The notes beneath the pieces are model-generated. The model searched no databases. It had not been told where the DNA came from and saw only the letters and a program-made list of their open reading frames with translations. The position numbers and the translations under genes are program-made. 64,000 nt of DNA from Salipaludibacillus sp. LMS25 (GTDB lineage: Bacteria > Bacillota > Bacilli > Bacillales > Salisediminibacteriaceae). Of this stretch, positions 53,874-64,000 are shown piece by piece (positions within the stretch are counted from its first letter, which is position 1; every line of letters begins with the position of its first letter). The stretch lies in NCBI RefSeq assembly GCF_024362805.1, contig NZ_CP093299.1, forward strand, positions 4,461,668 to 4,525,667. Reading direction: 5' to 3'.

Positions 53874-54670
53874 TCTACTCTCTCTTGGCATTCAATGATT
53901 CCAAAATGGTATGTGGCAGATGGTCGTCTCTGCACGTTAAACCTAAACGCTTCAAAGCGCTCGCTGCGAAAATGATCTTTTAAGACGACCCTTTTTCGCG
54001 CCACCCTCGTTGCTTCCTGAATAACAGAAGGCGTTAAAGGCTCATAATTAGCATAGATGCGTAAAGGGGTAACACCGTCTGCATCGTTTACTTTATACTC
54101 AAACATTGGGTCAAAATATATCACGTCCACGCTATTATCAGGTTCCTTAAGTAACCACTCTAAATGGGCGCAATTTAAAACCGTAATCCGTCTCATCGCA
54201 TCATTAAGGGGCATAAAAGCTGATTTATACGACGCCAGTCCCTCTTTTACAATAAGAGAAATCACCTCTGACGTCTCAAGTGCTATGACTTTACCAGCTT
54301 CACCAACTGCCATGCTCGCCAGTTGGGCGTCAGCCCCCAATCCTAACGTAGCATCAACGACTCGATCACCTTTTTGAAGGCCACAAGCGTCAATAAGTGG
54401 ATCGCTTCCATGTTTCATCCAATGCTTAGCCCTAAACATGGCACTATTTGGATGAAAAAATAACGGGTCATCACGATGTGGATGATAAGCCTCAATCCGG
54501 TCATGTGAGACGACAAAGATCGTCGTGCTAAAGGTCTTTTTTAATAAGCTAATGGGCCGTTTATGACGTCTTTCGAATGGAAGTCCCCATTCATTCGCAA
54601 TTCTTTCTGCTTTTGCCATAACATGACATGAAGTCCGCCCCGGTGTTGTGACAATTCCTTTTAGAGTCAT
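53870..54670 (-). CDS. Class I SAM-dependent methyltransferase (RsmJ/DUF548-like)
   Basis: 266 aa. SAM-binding motif VVDATLGLGADAQLASMAVG near residue 105 and VIYFDPMFEYKVNDADG near 195 (DPM in place of the DPPY motif), as in RsmJ-type rRNA methyltransferases. The N-terminal 90 residues (KRPISLLKKTFSTTIFVVSH) are an added domain. ATG chosen for AAAGGG six bases upstream. It sits between mutL and miaA with 4-nt overlap with miaA, so an RNA-modification role is likely but not shown. Confidence 0.8.
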   Translation of the reverse strand: MTLKGIVTTPGRTSCHVMAKAERIANEWGLPFERRHKRPISLLKKTFSTTIFVVSHDRIEAYHPHRDDPLFFHPNSAMFRAKHWMKHGSDPLIDACGLQKGDRVVDATLGLGADAQLASMAVGEAGKVIALETSEVISLIVKEGLASYKSAFMPLNDAMRRITVLNCAHLEWLLKEPDNSVDVIYFDPMFEYKVNDADGVTPLRIYANYEPLTPSVIQEATRVARKRVVLKDHFRSERFEAFRFNVQRRPSATYHFGIIECQERVE

Positions 54671-54691
54671 CGTAGTCCCTTTCAATTTTAG

Positions 54692-56614
54692 TTACATAAT
54701 TCGTTTAAACAGTCTTTCAATTTCATAAGTGGAGTAATGTATCATAATAGGGCGGCCATGCGGGCACGTGTACGGTTCATGACATGTACGTAAGGTTTCA
54801 AGGAGCTGGAACATCTCATCCTTCGTTAAATGTCGATTTGCTTTTATCGCTGCTTTACACGACATTAAAATAGCCGCTTCCTCTCTTAATTTCCCAATAT
54901 GAATGGTTCGCTCATTTTTTAATTGTTCTAGCATATCAGCTATTATTCCTTCTTCCTCTCCTTCAGGAAACCAAACAGGGCAGGATCTCACTATATACGT
55001 TTTCGTGCCAAAAGGTTCTAAGAAAAGACCAACTTGTTTTAATACATCATGATACTCATTAATTAACGCTTCTTCAGCCGCCGTCATTTCAAACGTCAGT
55101 GGTACTAGTAAATCTTGCACCCGAGTATCTGCTTCAGCAAGTTTATCGCGAAAGTACTCGTATTTAATACGTTCTTGTGCAGCGTGTTGATCAATCATAT
55201 ATAATCCTTGATCATTTTGTGCAAGAATATACGTGCCATGCAGTTGACCGATGGGATAAAGGACCGGCACCTCAGTATCAGATGTGTTATCTGGTGCATT
55301 ATCAATGGTAGCGCCCAGCCCTCGCTCTGTCCTACCTTCATTGTCAGCTAGTTCCCCCTCATGCTTGGCTTCAACGTTTTTATCAACTAGAGGACGGCGA
55401 GTATTTGTATGTGTCACACTAGTGTCAGGGTGCGATGATGCCCGTGTTTCGTGGACTGTCATAGCTGTATCTCCATCCGTTTCCCGGTCATCAGTTAAGA
55501 AACTTTCCTCTTTTTTCTCTTCAGAAGGGCGTGACTCTTCCCCTGTTGTTTCATGTTCAAAAATGAATGGTACTTGTTCAGATTTTGGGTGAGATACTCG
55601 CGCTGGCTTGGTCATATCAGGAATGAGTTGCACCTGTTTAAACGCATCTTGAATCATCGTAACTACTAACTCTTGCAACTGCGCCTCCTTACTAATTCGC
55701 ACTTCTAGCTTAGAAGGATGTACATTCACATCCAACAGAATGGGATTCATATCAATGTGTAAAATGGCGAGAGGGAATTTCCCAATAGGTAAAAGTGTAT
55801 GATAACCTTGTTGAATTGATTTCATGAGCGGATAATTTCTCACATAGCGCCCATTTAAGATCGTGGACATGTAAGACCTGTTAGACCGGGTAATTTCAGG
55901 CTTTGCAACAAAGCCCTTTACTGTGAAATCAAGTGATTCAGCCGAAACCTTGATGAGTTTTTTAGCTACCGACGAGCCATAAATGGCAGCTATCACCCGT
56001 TTTAGATCACCATTTCCCGTCGTTTGGAGTAATGTTTTTTCGTTATGAGTTAAAATAAATGATACATTAGGGTGAGAAAGGGCCATTCTATTTAATACAT
56101 CTGATATGTGTCCAAGCTCTGTATGAATCGTTTTTAAATATTTTAACCGAGCTGGTGTATTGAAGAATAAATCTGTCACAACGATCTCTGTGCCTTTACG
56201 GGGAGCCGTTGTGTTCCGATGTGTGATACGCCCCCCTTCAAGAGCCATTTCATATCCCTCTTGATGGCCAGTACTTGTCTTTATCAGGAGTCTAGACACT
56301 GATGCAATACTAGGAAGGGCTTCTCCCCGAAAACCGAGTGTTTTAATCCGGAACAAATCTTGATCATATTTAATTTTACTCGTAGCATGCCTGTCAAAAG
56401 CTGTTTCTACATCATCACTTTCAATGCCATCGCCGTCATCAAGAACGCGAATCGATGTAAAGCCCCCTTCTTCTATATCCACACGAATCACACGACTATT
56501 GGCGTCTATCGCATTTTCCACCAGTTCTTTCACGACTGAAGCTGGTCGTTCAACTACTTCACCCGCTGCTATTTTGTTGGATAAGTGATCATTCAGTTGA
56601 AAGATTTTAGCCAC
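54692..56614 (-). CDS. mutL: DNA mismatch repair protein MutL
   Basis: 640 aa. The GHKL ATPase domain ([42 protein letters not shown]) is followed by a hydrophilic linker (about 340-440) and the C-terminal endonuclease domain with [14 protein letters not shown] (the DQHAx2Ex4E metal motif) and [12 protein letters not shown]. It nicks DNA in mismatch repair. Sixteen bases after mutS in the same operon. Confidence 0.97.
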   Translation of the reverse strand: MAKIFQLNDHLSNKIAAGEVVERPASVVKELVENAIDANSRVIRVDIEEGGFTSIRVLDDGDGIESDDVETAFDRHATSKIKYDQDLFRIKTLGFRGEALPSIASVSRLLIKTSTGHQEGYEMALEGGRITHRNTTAPRKGTEIVVTDLFFNTPARLKYLKTIHTELGHISDVLNRMALSHPNVSFILTHNEKTLLQTTGNGDLKRVIAAIYGSSVAKKLIKVSAESLDFTVKGFVAKPEITRSNRSYMSTILNGRYVRNYPLMKSIQQGYHTLLPIGKFPLAILHIDMNPILLDVNVHPSKLEVRISKEAQLQELVVTMIQDAFKQVQLIPDMTKPARVSHPKSEQVPFIFEHETTGEESRPSEEKKEESFLTDDRETDGDTAMTVHETRASSHPDTSVTHTNTRRPLVDKNVEAKHEGELADNEGRTERGLGATIDNAPDNTSDTEVPVLYPIGQLHGTYILAQNDQGLYMIDQHAAQERIKYEYFRDKLAEADTRVQDLLVPLTFEMTAAEEALINEYHDVLKQVGLFLEPFGTKTYIVRSCPVWFPEGEEEGIIADMLEQLKNERTIHIGKLREEAAILMSCKAAIKANRHLTKDEMFQLLETLRTCHEPYTCPHGRPIMIHYSTYEIERLFKRIM

Positions 56615-56629
56615 ATTCTCACCTCCTTT

Positions 56630-59266
56630 TTAATGACTAAGTTTACGTTGCAATTTATCAAGTAATTGTATGGCTTCAATTGGACTTATATGGAGTAAAT
56701 TTACGGTTTCTAAATCATCAAGTACTTTTTTCTGTGTTTTTGTTAAGGTGTCTTTTTTAGCCGATGGTTTTTCACTGTCAGTTGGAAACAAGCTTAATTG
56801 GGTGGGCTGATTAGTCGCTTCTGTCTGGAAAAAAGACGTTCTGCTCTCTTTGTTTTCTTCTGATGCCTTCACCCGATGAGCTTGTAAGTCCAACTGTTCT
56901 TTTTCAAACTCCGCTAAAATAACTTTAGCACGGCTAATTAATTTATCAGGAAGCTCTGCTAATTCAGCAACGTAAATACCATAACTTCGATCAGCCGCGC
57001 CGTCGACAACTTTATGTAAAAAGACGACGGTCCCATTTTCCTCTTTTGCCGATACGTGTACGTTTTTAAGTTTCGGCAAATCATTTTCTAAATGTGTCAG
57101 CTCATGGTAGTGGGTAGAAAATAACGTCTTCGCTCCGATCTCATCATGAATGTATTCAATAATTGCCTGAGCCAAGGACATGCCATCATACGTCGATGTT
57201 CCCCGTCCAATTTCATCTAACAAAATTAAACTATTTCTCGTAGACTTTGAAACAGCATGTTTTGTTTCCAGCATTTCCACCATGAAGGTGCTTTGCCCGT
57301 GAGCAAGGTCATCTGCCGCACCGATTCTCGTAAAAATTTGATCAAAGATAGGTAACTCTGCATACGTAGCTGGTACATAGCAACCTGTTTGAGCCATGAC
57401 AGAGATTAACGCTAATTGGCGCATATACGTACTTTTACCAGCCATGTTAGGTCCGGTAATTAACAGTAACTCTCGATCGTCACCAAGCACGATATCGTTT
57501 GCCACATAGTCCCCTTCATCAATCATTTTTTCTACAACTGGATGCCTCCCTTCACGGATGTCCACATTTCCAGCAAGCTTTAATTCTGGTTTCACATAAC
57601 GATGTTTCTCAGCCACTTCTGCAAAGCTCTGTAGAACGTCAAAAATACTAATCACATTTGCCAGTTGTTGCAATGGCCGAATAAACGCTTTGACTTGTTC
57701 ACGAATAGCCATAAATAATTCATACTCTAATTTACCGCTCTTTTCTTCGGCTTCTAAAATAAGAGCTTCTTTTTCTTTTAAATCCTCTGTAATAAAACGT
57801 TCTGCATTCGTTAATGTTTGTTTCCGCTCATAACGCCCTTCAGGCAATTGTGGTAAATTGGGCTTTGTCACTTCTATATAATAACCAAACACTTTGTTAA
57901 AACCTACTTTTAGTGACTTGATGCCAGTCAATTCTTTCTCTTGCTTTTCAAGGGCTGCTATCCACGCTTTCCCGTTTCTCATTGCATTTCTGTAATCATC
58001 AAGCTGATCGGAATAGTGATCTTTAATAACGCCACCCTCTGTTATACTCACTGGACAATTTTCTTCTATACTCGTTTCAAGAAGGTCTCGTAATTCACTA
58101 CAATCACTGATGTTTTGCATTAACGAGTTGGCATAAGAGCTGTTTAATTCACGCAACGTCTTAAAGATCTCTGGTATTTTTTCAAGGGATTTTTTTAGTT
58201 GAATAAGGTCTCTTCCATTCACATTTCCAAATGCCACACGACCTGATAGTCGTTCCAAGTCGTAGATTCCTTGCAGCTGCTCTTGTAACGATTCTCGCTC
58301 AAAAAAATGCTCTATTAACTTATCAACGAGCTCGTGCCTATTTTCTATCATTCGCTTATTTAGCAGAGGCCGCTCAATCCATTGTTTGAGCATACGGCCA
58401 CCCATAGCCGTTTCTGTTTGATCTAACACCCATAGCAATGAGCCCTGCTTTTTTTTGTCGATTAACGTCTCTACGAGCTCAAGATTCCGTTTTGAGTGGG
58501 CATCCATTGACATGTATTCTTGTGGTAAATAATAGACCGCTTGTTGTAAATGCTCGAGTGAACGTTTTGTCGTTCGCTGTAAATAGCGAATGAGCTGATA
58601 ACACGTTTCTTTAATTTTCCCCTCTGATAGCGTGTCTACTAATGGTACCGCTTCATCAACTGGCTCAGTGTGATCTTCAAAAGAAAGCGTCACCTTCAAT
58701 CTCACTTCAAATGTTTGCTGTTTTTCCATAGCTAAACTACTAGGAATAATGACTTCCTTCGGCCGATACCCTGTCATTTCATTAAGGAGCTCCTCGAAAT
58801 CATTAAGAAGTGTCACCTTAAATTCACCTGTCGTCATATCCACCGCTGCTAACCCTATCTCCTCTCCTTCAAAAGGAGTTACTGATAGGAGGTAATTATT
58901 CTCATTATCATGGATGGCTTGTCCTTCCATCACAGTGCCCGGTGTAATAATTTGGACCACTTCTCGTTTAACCACACCTTTTGCCATTGCTGGGTCTTCT
59001 GTTTGTTCACAAATAGCCACTTTGTAGCCTTTTTCAATCAGCTGAGCTATGTAATGCTCGGCTGAATGGTAGGGAACACCACACATAGGGATACGGTCTT
59101 CCCCTTTTCCCCGAGCTGTTAACGTAATTTCTAATTCTTTTGCAGCTTTTTTGGCATCATCATAAAACATCTCATAAAAATCGCCTAAGCGAAAAAATAA
59201 AAAGGCATCTTCGTAATCCGCCTTAATTCGTAAATATTGCTCCATCATCGGCGTTGTTGCAGCCAT
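56630..59266 (-). CDS. mutS: DNA mismatch repair protein MutS
   Basis: 878 aa. Start set at MAATTPMMEQYLRIK, matching homologues, instead of three codons upstream. The mismatch-reading Phe-x-Glu is in FFRLGDFYEMFYDD; Walker A GPNMAGKSTYMRQ near 610, then LILLDEIGRGTSTYDG and THYHELT. It ends with a beta-clamp-like QLSLFP and the C-terminal HISPIEAIQLLDKLQ. First gene of the mutS-mutL-methyltransferase-miaA-hfq series. Confidence 0.97.
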   Translation of the reverse strand: MAATTPMMEQYLRIKADYEDAFLFFRLGDFYEMFYDDAKKAAKELEITLTARGKGEDRIPMCGVPYHSAEHYIAQLIEKGYKVAICEQTEDPAMAKGVVKREVVQIITPGTVMEGQAIHDNENNYLLSVTPFEGEEIGLAAVDMTTGEFKVTLLNDFEELLNEMTGYRPKEVIIPSSLAMEKQQTFEVRLKVTLSFEDHTEPVDEAVPLVDTLSEGKIKETCYQLIRYLQRTTKRSLEHLQQAVYYLPQEYMSMDAHSKRNLELVETLIDKKKQGSLLWVLDQTETAMGGRMLKQWIERPLLNKRMIENRHELVDKLIEHFFERESLQEQLQGIYDLERLSGRVAFGNVNGRDLIQLKKSLEKIPEIFKTLRELNSSYANSLMQNISDCSELRDLLETSIEENCPVSITEGGVIKDHYSDQLDDYRNAMRNGKAWIAALEKQEKELTGIKSLKVGFNKVFGYYIEVTKPNLPQLPEGRYERKQTLTNAERFITEDLKEKEALILEAEEKSGKLEYELFMAIREQVKAFIRPLQQLANVISIFDVLQSFAEVAEKHRYVKPELKLAGNVDIREGRHPVVEKMIDEGDYVANDIVLGDDRELLLITGPNMAGKSTYMRQLALISVMAQTGCYVPATYAELPIFDQIFTRIGAADDLAHGQSTFMVEMLETKHAVSKSTRNSLILLDEIGRGTSTYDGMSLAQAIIEYIHDEIGAKTLFSTHYHELTHLENDLPKLKNVHVSAKEENGTVVFLHKVVDGAADRSYGIYVAELAELPDKLISRAKVILAEFEKEQLDLQAHRVKASEENKESRTSFFQTEATNQPTQLSLFPTDSEKPSAKKDTLTKTQKKVLDDLETVNLLHISPIEAIQLLDKLQRKLSH

Positions 59267-59524
59267 CGTTATCATCCACTTTCACTTCATCAAGTTTTCT
59301 GCTTTTTATACGGATACATTATAACATATAGGAAGCTTTGTTTTAATGCTTCCTATAAAGACACTTAGAATGTTTTCCCCTTAAATTTAGGACATAAAGC
59401 GAACAAAACGGTGGGTTATACCATTAAATGAGCAACATGCAAAGGCCTTAGACACGACGTCACTAAGCTGGTTACTTTTTAACTCCCTACGGACCTTTCA
59501 CATAACAATCCTCCCTATAACAAA

Positions 59525-59556
59525 AGCAACACCTGCTTGACGTGGCAAGTGTTGCT
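59525..59556 (-). terminator. Terminator of cotE
   Basis: AGCAACAC and GTGTTGCT with inner TGC/GCA pairing, nine bases after the cotE stop on the minus strand. Confidence 0.78.
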
Positions 59557-59565
59557 CATTAAGAG

Positions 59566-60132
59566 CTATTCTTCAATTTCCCCTGTGAGAAAATTCGGAT
59601 CAAGGTCCTCAAATTCTTCATCTTCTATCGTTTCTTCCCACAGTTCTTCATCCCATTCATCTGATGTACCATCTGGGTTAACTTGAACAGCCATTTTTGT
59701 TTCCCCTATCACTTCCACGAGGAATTCCCTTTCCACTTGAACGTCTACGTCCCTTCCATTTGATGCAATTAAAGCTTCCAGTGTGTTAGGCTGCTGAATA
59801 GTCCGGGCAATCACTTCTAGATCCTCGGAAAGAATATCACTTTCTTGCATAACTAGCGGGATGACATCTGAATAGGCCACGGTTTCTGTGGCAACATTCG
59901 TTTTAGTATTGCCAGAATAGGAATACCATATGTTAATATCGTAATTCCCTGAAATCTCCACAGCATCTCCTTTTTTTGCTGACGTATATTTGTGGTTAAT
60001 GATCCAGCAGCCTAAAATACTTGCCGGCTGATCTTCCGGTGTAATCGTATGCTTTGTTTCGGAAAATTTACGGCCTTTTCCGCAGACAGCCTTCGTAATG
60101 ATTTCTCTAAATTGTACTTCTTTCTCTGACAT
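59566..60132 (-). CDS. cotE: Outer spore coat morphogenetic protein CotE
   Basis: 188 aa, as in B. subtilis (181). Blocks: [72 protein letters not shown], and a highly acidic end ([20 protein letters not shown]). It forms a ring around the forespore and recruits outer coat proteins. Start at ATG after GAGGAGGG; the longer frame of 21 codons is unlikely. A candidate SigK promoter is upstream. Confidence 0.96.
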   Translation of the reverse strand: MSEKEVQFREIITKAVCGKGRKFSETKHTITPEDQPASILGCWIINHKYTSAKKGDAVEISGNYDINIWYSYSGNTKTNVATETVAYSDVIPLVMQESDILSEDLEVIARTIQQPNTLEALIASNGRDVDVQVEREFLVEVIGETKMAVQVNPDGTSDEWDEELWEETIEDEEFEDLDPNFLTGEIEE

Positions 60133-60204
60133 CAATTTCCCTCCTCGCACATTAATGAACCATTTGTGTTGTTGCACCTTCTGTAACAAGACCATTTCTT
60201 TTTC

Positions 60205-60232
60205 ATCGTATGCATGACAAACGTCTAATGTG
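60205..60232 (-). promoter_or_regulatory. Candidate SigK-type promoter of cotE
   Basis: The minus strand reads CAC, 17 bp, CATACGATG. This fits the SigK consensus (AC, 16-17 bp, CATANNNTA) except the last base. In B. subtilis cotE is read by SigE and SigK. No SigE promoter was fixed here. Confidence 0.45.
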
Positions 60233-60416
60233 CCACTATTATTTCCACACGGCCAACTATGACCTATACTCGTATCATGAGTTCAATTATGTATATGTGG
60301 TTATTTTAAAAAACATGAGAAAATTTTAAGAAAACACATGTTTTTTTGCCAGTAAGAAGAAAATATTTTTCCAATTAGCATTGAGACATTAAATTTACGT
60401 GAGGAGAGAAGTCTTA

Positions 60417-60448
60417 AAAGAGCCGCTTTCCGAAGAAAGCGGCTCTTT
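60417..60448 (-). terminator. Terminator of miaB-ricA
   Basis: Perfect 14-bp stem AAAGAGCCGCTTTC / GAAAGCGGCTCTTT with a CGAA tetraloop, three bases after the ricA stop. Confidence 0.93.
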
Positions 60449-60451
60449 ATC

Positions 60452-60880
60452 CTACTGACAGGATTTAGAGTTGAATGGACTTTTTGTCGTCGTACCTTTC
60501 AACAGATCTCCCCCTGTCGATTCAATAATCTTAGTTGTCACTGTGTTGGAAATCGTATGACTAACCATCTGTAACAGCTGATTTACTTCTGTTTGGGATT
60601 GCTTAAATTCTCTCACAAGCGGAATCTCATCTAGCTCATCTTGTAAAGCATCAATTTTATCTTCTATCGCTTTCAGCGCCTTGGTTTTTTGGTAATGCTT
60701 CAAATTCACCGCTTCTTTTTGCAACGATTTTATTTGTGCAATGAGTTCTTGTACACGCAAATGCTCGTTAATTTGCCCTTCAGCTCGTTTAAAGAAGTCC
60801 ACTTCTTCGGTTTCAGCAATCATGGCTGCTAATTCTCTCGCTTTTAATGTAATATCTTTCTTAGAATATAGTTGCCCCAT
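60452..60880 (-). CDS. ricA: RicA (YmcA), RNA processing and biofilm regulator
   Basis: 142 aa, as in B. subtilis (143). Blocks: LYSKKDITLKARELAAMIAE, EVDFFKRAEGQINEHLRVQE, QKEAVNLKHYQKTKALKAIE, and the end ISNTVTTKIIESTGGDLLKG with a C-terminal Cys that helps hold an Fe-S cluster in the RicAFT complex. The complex acts with RNase Y and on Spo0A activation. Adjoins miaB without a gap, so co-translated. Confidence 0.94.
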   Translation of the reverse strand: MGQLYSKKDITLKARELAAMIAETEEVDFFKRAEGQINEHLRVQELIAQIKSLQKEAVNLKHYQKTKALKAIEDKIDALQDELDEIPLVREFKQSQTEVNQLLQMVSHTISNTVTTKIIESTGGDLLKGTTTKSPFNSKSCQ

Positions 60881-62425
60881 TTATTTCACCTCTACTATTT
60901 CTGTCACTTCACCGTTAAGGGACCATGTTTTAGCTTCAGTGATTTTAACGTGAATCAGTTCACCGATAGCTGATTTTGGGCCTCTGAAGTTAACTAATCG
61001 GTTCGTGCGGGTCCTCCCCATTAAAACATCGGGATTTTTCTTGCTTTCACCTTCTACAAGAACTTCCACTACCGTGCCTTCATACGCTTTATTTTTACGT
61101 GCTGACATCTCGTTCACTAACGCATTTAATCGCTGAAGTCTATCTTTTTTCACTTCCATTGGTACATTATCTACCATTTTAGCAGCTGGTGTGCCTTCTC
61201 GTGGTGAATAAATGTACGTGTAAGCACTATCGTAATCCATTTCTTCCATTAAAGATAGCGTGTCTTGAAATTGCTCCTCTGTTTCATTCGGGAAGCCAAC
61301 AATAATATCGGTCGTGAACGATGCGTGAGGGATCGCTTTTTTAATCTTTTTCGCTAATGTTACATAATGATCACGTGTATATTTACGTGCCATCAATTTT
61401 AAGACATCACTATTACCGCTTTGGACAGGTAAATGAATGTGTTCGACTAAATTTCCGCCTTTCGCAAGTACTTCAATGAGATGATCATCAAAATCTCGAG
61501 GATGACTTGTCGTAAATCGTACGCGAGGAATATCAATTTTTCGTATTTCATCCATTAAGTCGCCTAATCCGTAAGCCATGTCTTCTAGGTCTTTTCCATA
61601 GGCATTGACATTCTGACCAAGTAATGTGATTTCTTTATACCCGTTACGAGCTAAATGGCGGACTTCTTCAATAATATCTTCTGGACGCCTGCTTCGTTCT
61701 TTACCACGTGTATAAGGGACAATACAATACGTACAAAATTTATCACAGCCGTACATAATATTAACCCAGCCTTGAAACTTCCCTCTACGGGCCCGTGGCA
61801 TATTTTCAATGATATCACCTTCTTTAGACCACACTTCAACGACCATTTCTTTATTAAAAATTGCATTTTTAAGTAGCTCAGGTAAACGATGAATATTATG
61901 TGTTCCAAAAATGAGATCGACGTGCTGATGCTTTTGTAAAATTTTGTTTACAACAGATTCTTCTTGGGACATACAACCACAAACACCGACGATAAGCCCA
62001 GGGTTATCTCGTTTCATCGGCTTCAAGTTCCCAATCTCACCGAATACTTTATTCTCAGCATTTTCACGGATCGCACAGGTGTTTAATAAAATCACATCCG
62101 CATCGTCCGTTAAGGTTGTTGATTCAAAACCCATAGATAATAAGATGCCAGCCATGTTTTCTGAATCATGTTCGTTCATCTGACATCCATACGTTCGAAT
62201 GAGGAATTTTTTCCCTTTGCCAATACCCTTCATATCTTCTGGAATATCAAAATCATAATGCACAGAAATATCTTCTTTACCGCGTTTCTTTGCCTGTTTT
62301 AAATCAGGTGGCACAAAAGTTGTTTGGAAATATTGGGAGTAATCCTTTTCCTTAACGGATTTTTTGTCCGCAGAAGAAGTCTCCTCCATTACTTTCGTTT
62401 GCTGTTTACGCTGTTCTTCGTTCAT
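60881..62425 (-). CDS. miaB: tRNA-2-methylthio-N6-dimethylallyladenosine synthase MiaB
   Basis: 514 aa (B. subtilis 509). The N-terminal UPF0004 domain has [27 protein letters not shown] and [10 protein letters not shown] (three Cys for the auxiliary cluster); the radical SAM motif C-x3-C-x2-C is in [18 protein letters not shown]; a TRAM domain closes the protein. It adds the methylthio group to i6A37 made by MiaA. An extra charged N-terminus of about 65 residues is normal for Bacillus. Confidence 0.97.
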   Translation of the reverse strand: MNEEQRKQQTKVMEETSSADKKSVKEKDYSQYFQTTFVPPDLKQAKKRGKEDISVHYDFDIPEDMKGIGKGKKFLIRTYGCQMNEHDSENMAGILLSMGFESTTLTDDADVILLNTCAIRENAENKVFGEIGNLKPMKRDNPGLIVGVCGCMSQEESVVNKILQKHQHVDLIFGTHNIHRLPELLKNAIFNKEMVVEVWSKEGDIIENMPRARRGKFQGWVNIMYGCDKFCTYCIVPYTRGKERSRRPEDIIEEVRHLARNGYKEITLLGQNVNAYGKDLEDMAYGLGDLMDEIRKIDIPRVRFTTSHPRDFDDHLIEVLAKGGNLVEHIHLPVQSGNSDVLKLMARKYTRDHYVTLAKKIKKAIPHASFTTDIIVGFPNETEEQFQDTLSLMEEMDYDSAYTYIYSPREGTPAAKMVDNVPMEVKKDRLQRLNALVNEMSARKNKAYEGTVVEVLVEGESKKNPDVLMGRTRTNRLVNFRGPKSAIGELIHVKITEAKTWSLNGEVTEIVEVK

Positions 62426-63092
62426 ATATTATCCTACTCCTTTAAAGCAAGTTCTTTATGAAAAAACCACAATGTCTTTTCAGTATAGACACTTACTTTT
62501 AAAATAACCCACAACCTCTTATTATAAAGGCTGATACTAGGTTACACAACCCAAGTATACAAAAGAGCAAAGCCTATTTTAATACATCAAAGAGCAGGAA
62601 ATTGTATTAAAAATGTAATACAGAGACACATAGCTTTTTAACTAATGAACCATTAGTATTGCATAAATGTTGTTTAAATTTCCAGACCCAAACTTCTTAG
62701 TATTTAGAGTCAAAAAGATAAATACCCAACTAAAGGTGGCTCTGTCCATTTGGTGATTATTTTACAAAAAGACTGGTACGACGACGACAAACCCCTTTAA
62801 GAAATGCCTTTTCCTTCAATCATTCGAACCCAAATATGCGTGGATTTCCACAGTGCAGACCTTTAGATTTGCACTAAAACATGCAAACAAAAGACAGTTA
62901 AGTGCGATAAATACTTGGGTTTTGGATCGCCCATTCGTTATTGATCCACTTGGGAAATAATTCGATGACCGAGCGAGATATATCCATCTCTGAAATGTGT
63001 TTGGCGCTTAAATCAAATCGATTGGTGTAATTGCACCCTCTTTTAAATATGGTAATCGTTTGGAGGATCAGGTTAAGAACCTAATTCTGAGA
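62426..63092. other. Non-coding stretch upstream of miaB
   Basis: No frame with a ribosome site. The minus strand at about 62900-63050 contains a few coherent residues (SAKHISEMDISRSVIELFPK) that could be a transposase or other relic, but no family is recognised. kbl/tdh, present here in B. subtilis, are absent. Confidence 0.35.
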
Positions 63093-63300
63093 AATAGGCG
63101 GAGAAAATTCTCTTAAATAGTCATTAGCAATGATAATAGCTTAAATAGACGGAGAGATTCCGCCTATTGACTCAGAAAATCTAAAAATGGCTCGTTTCGC
63201 TTTGTATAATCGGAAAATTTCCCCCTATATTCCCAAAAATGAGCTCTCTTCAGTATCTAACCGAAGAATCTCCGCTTATTTTACTCTCACTAATGACTTG
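63093..63300. repeat. Cluster of short CGGAGA-type inverted repeats
   Basis: The units AATAGGCGGAGAAAATTC, AAATAGACGGAGAGATTC with CCGCCTATT, CGGAAAATTTCCCCCTAT, and GAATCTCCGCTTATTT lie within 200 bp in both orientations. They can pair with each other. Origin unknown. Confidence 0.5.
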
Positions 63301-63775
63301 ATTATTGACAAGATTTCTTATTTTAAAGGTAAAGAGTGGAATAAGTGTTGCATTGCTAACGAGAAGATAACCCCTTATAAGATATGAAATACTGGTCTGA
63401 TCTACACTTCAATTCTCATCTATCATCTTTTTTGAGCTACATACTTTTTTCATAAGGACAAAAAGAAGCATTCTGTATCTCTTTCCCCTTCCTAAATTCG
63501 CTCCTGTTACCGGTCTTCTTCTTGTCTAATAGACGTGTGACTTCTTTGGAACCTCGTTTAAATGCTCACTTTGTCACTTGTAATAAAAATAAGTCAACGT
63601 GGGGAAAATGAAAAGGAATGGGCACCCTCATAATGGTTTGCAAATGGCTGGCACTGGAAAAAGACGTTCCTTAAACATAGCGAGAAAAAGAGAATGACAG
63701 ACCTTTTAAACCGTTCTTTATAACAAACTTCAAAAGTGAAAAACGTTATGTTTAAGGAAGGAGGAGAAACGGCCG

Positions 63776-64000
63776 ATGGAGCGCATTTCAAATAGTCAAA
63801 TTTTTGTTTTAGTATTAGCATTTCTAATCGGGAGTACCACGTTATTTGCTTTAGGGATAGGAGCTGGAAAAGATGCGTGGCTAGTTATTTTGTTGGAAGG
63901 AGTAATAGGGGGAGGACTGTTATGGGTCTATACCCAGTTCCCTAAGTTATACCCTCATCAGCCATTTTCTTACATTCTAGAACAAATAATCGGAAAAAAA
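63776..64000 (+). CDS. Spore germination permease (GerAB family), partial
   Basis: The first 75 residues only; the gene runs off the window. MERISNSQIFVLVLAFLIGS, TTLFALGIGAGKDAWLVILL, GGGLLWVYTQFPKLYPHQPF is typical of endospore germination permeases: a first membrane segment with GS/T motif, a second, and the PxxS/T loop. GGAAGGAGGAG lies before the ATG. GerA and GerC partners would be expected outside the window. Confidence 0.85.
   Translation, partial: MERISNSQIFVLVLAFLIGSTTLFALGIGAGKDAWLVILLEGVIGGGLLWVYTQFPKLYPHQPFSYILEQIIGKK

Noticed and set aside
63187..63387. Plus-strand frame of 66 codons before the germination gene
   Set aside because: No ribosome site, and it overlaps the inverted-repeat cluster.

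Overview
The window looks like a chromosomal segment of a spore-forming, low-GC Bacillaceae, probably from the alkaliphilic or halophilic side of the family (the latter is inference). The evidence is gene content and order. A minus-strand block runs miaB-ricA-cotE-mutS-mutL-methyltransferase-miaA-hfq-spoVK-hflX-ynbB-glnA. A second block holds lexA opposite yneA-yneB-ynzC-tkt-sirA-yneF, followed further on by ccdC and yneK. Both match the Bacillus subtilis cotE-to-yneK arc. CotE, SpoVK, SirA and a GerAB-type permease show that it sporulates.

Layout. 0.4-3.8 kb: an MhqO-like dioxygenase and a DASS-family anion/Na+ symporter with a CcpA (cre) site. 4.3-12.3 kb: an accessory cluster with two tandem small secreted proteins (DUF2712-like), a lipoprotein, two ABC-2 membrane proteins, an ABC ATPase, a DUF5028-like membrane-anchored protein, and an AgrC-like kinase with a LytTR response regulator. 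The promoters of the two secreted genes each carry a direct repeat with 21-bp period, as expected for a LytTR regulator, so the cluster looks like one self-regulated system. 12.7-26 kb: dacC, yneK, ccdC, a YjzC-like gene, copZ-csoR, a heterodimeric ABC exporter, yneF, sirA, tkt, ynzC, yneB, yneA and lexA. 26.8-35.3 kb: a SOS-controlled Y-family polymerase, a catalase relic, a GNAT enzyme, and a dissimilatory/assimilatory nitrite module (nirC, cobA-hemD fusion, nirD, nirB) behind an FNR box.

35.6-47.1 kb is a polymorphic-toxin island: broken LXG and PT-TG toxin genes, detached toxin C-termini, seven likely immunity genes, one intact secreted HNH-type toxin with its SMI1 partner, a small XRE regulator, and three copies of a peptidoglycan-binding gene. 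The island abuts the 3' end of glnA, and about 59 bp of that 3' end is duplicated 4.4 kb away. glnR, normally upstream of glnA, is absent, but a perfect GlnR/TnrA box overlaps the glnA promoter.

A family of two-hairpin intergenic repeats (types A and B, sharing the same 5' stem) recurs at least eight times from 0 to 38.5 kb. One copy supplies the last residues and stop codon of the sensor kinase. A shorter repeat (type C) occurs twice around the secreted-protein cluster. 62.4-63.8 kb is non-coding with short inverted repeats. The window ends inside a spore germination permease gene. No rRNA, tRNA, CRISPR array or intact insertion sequence was recognised.
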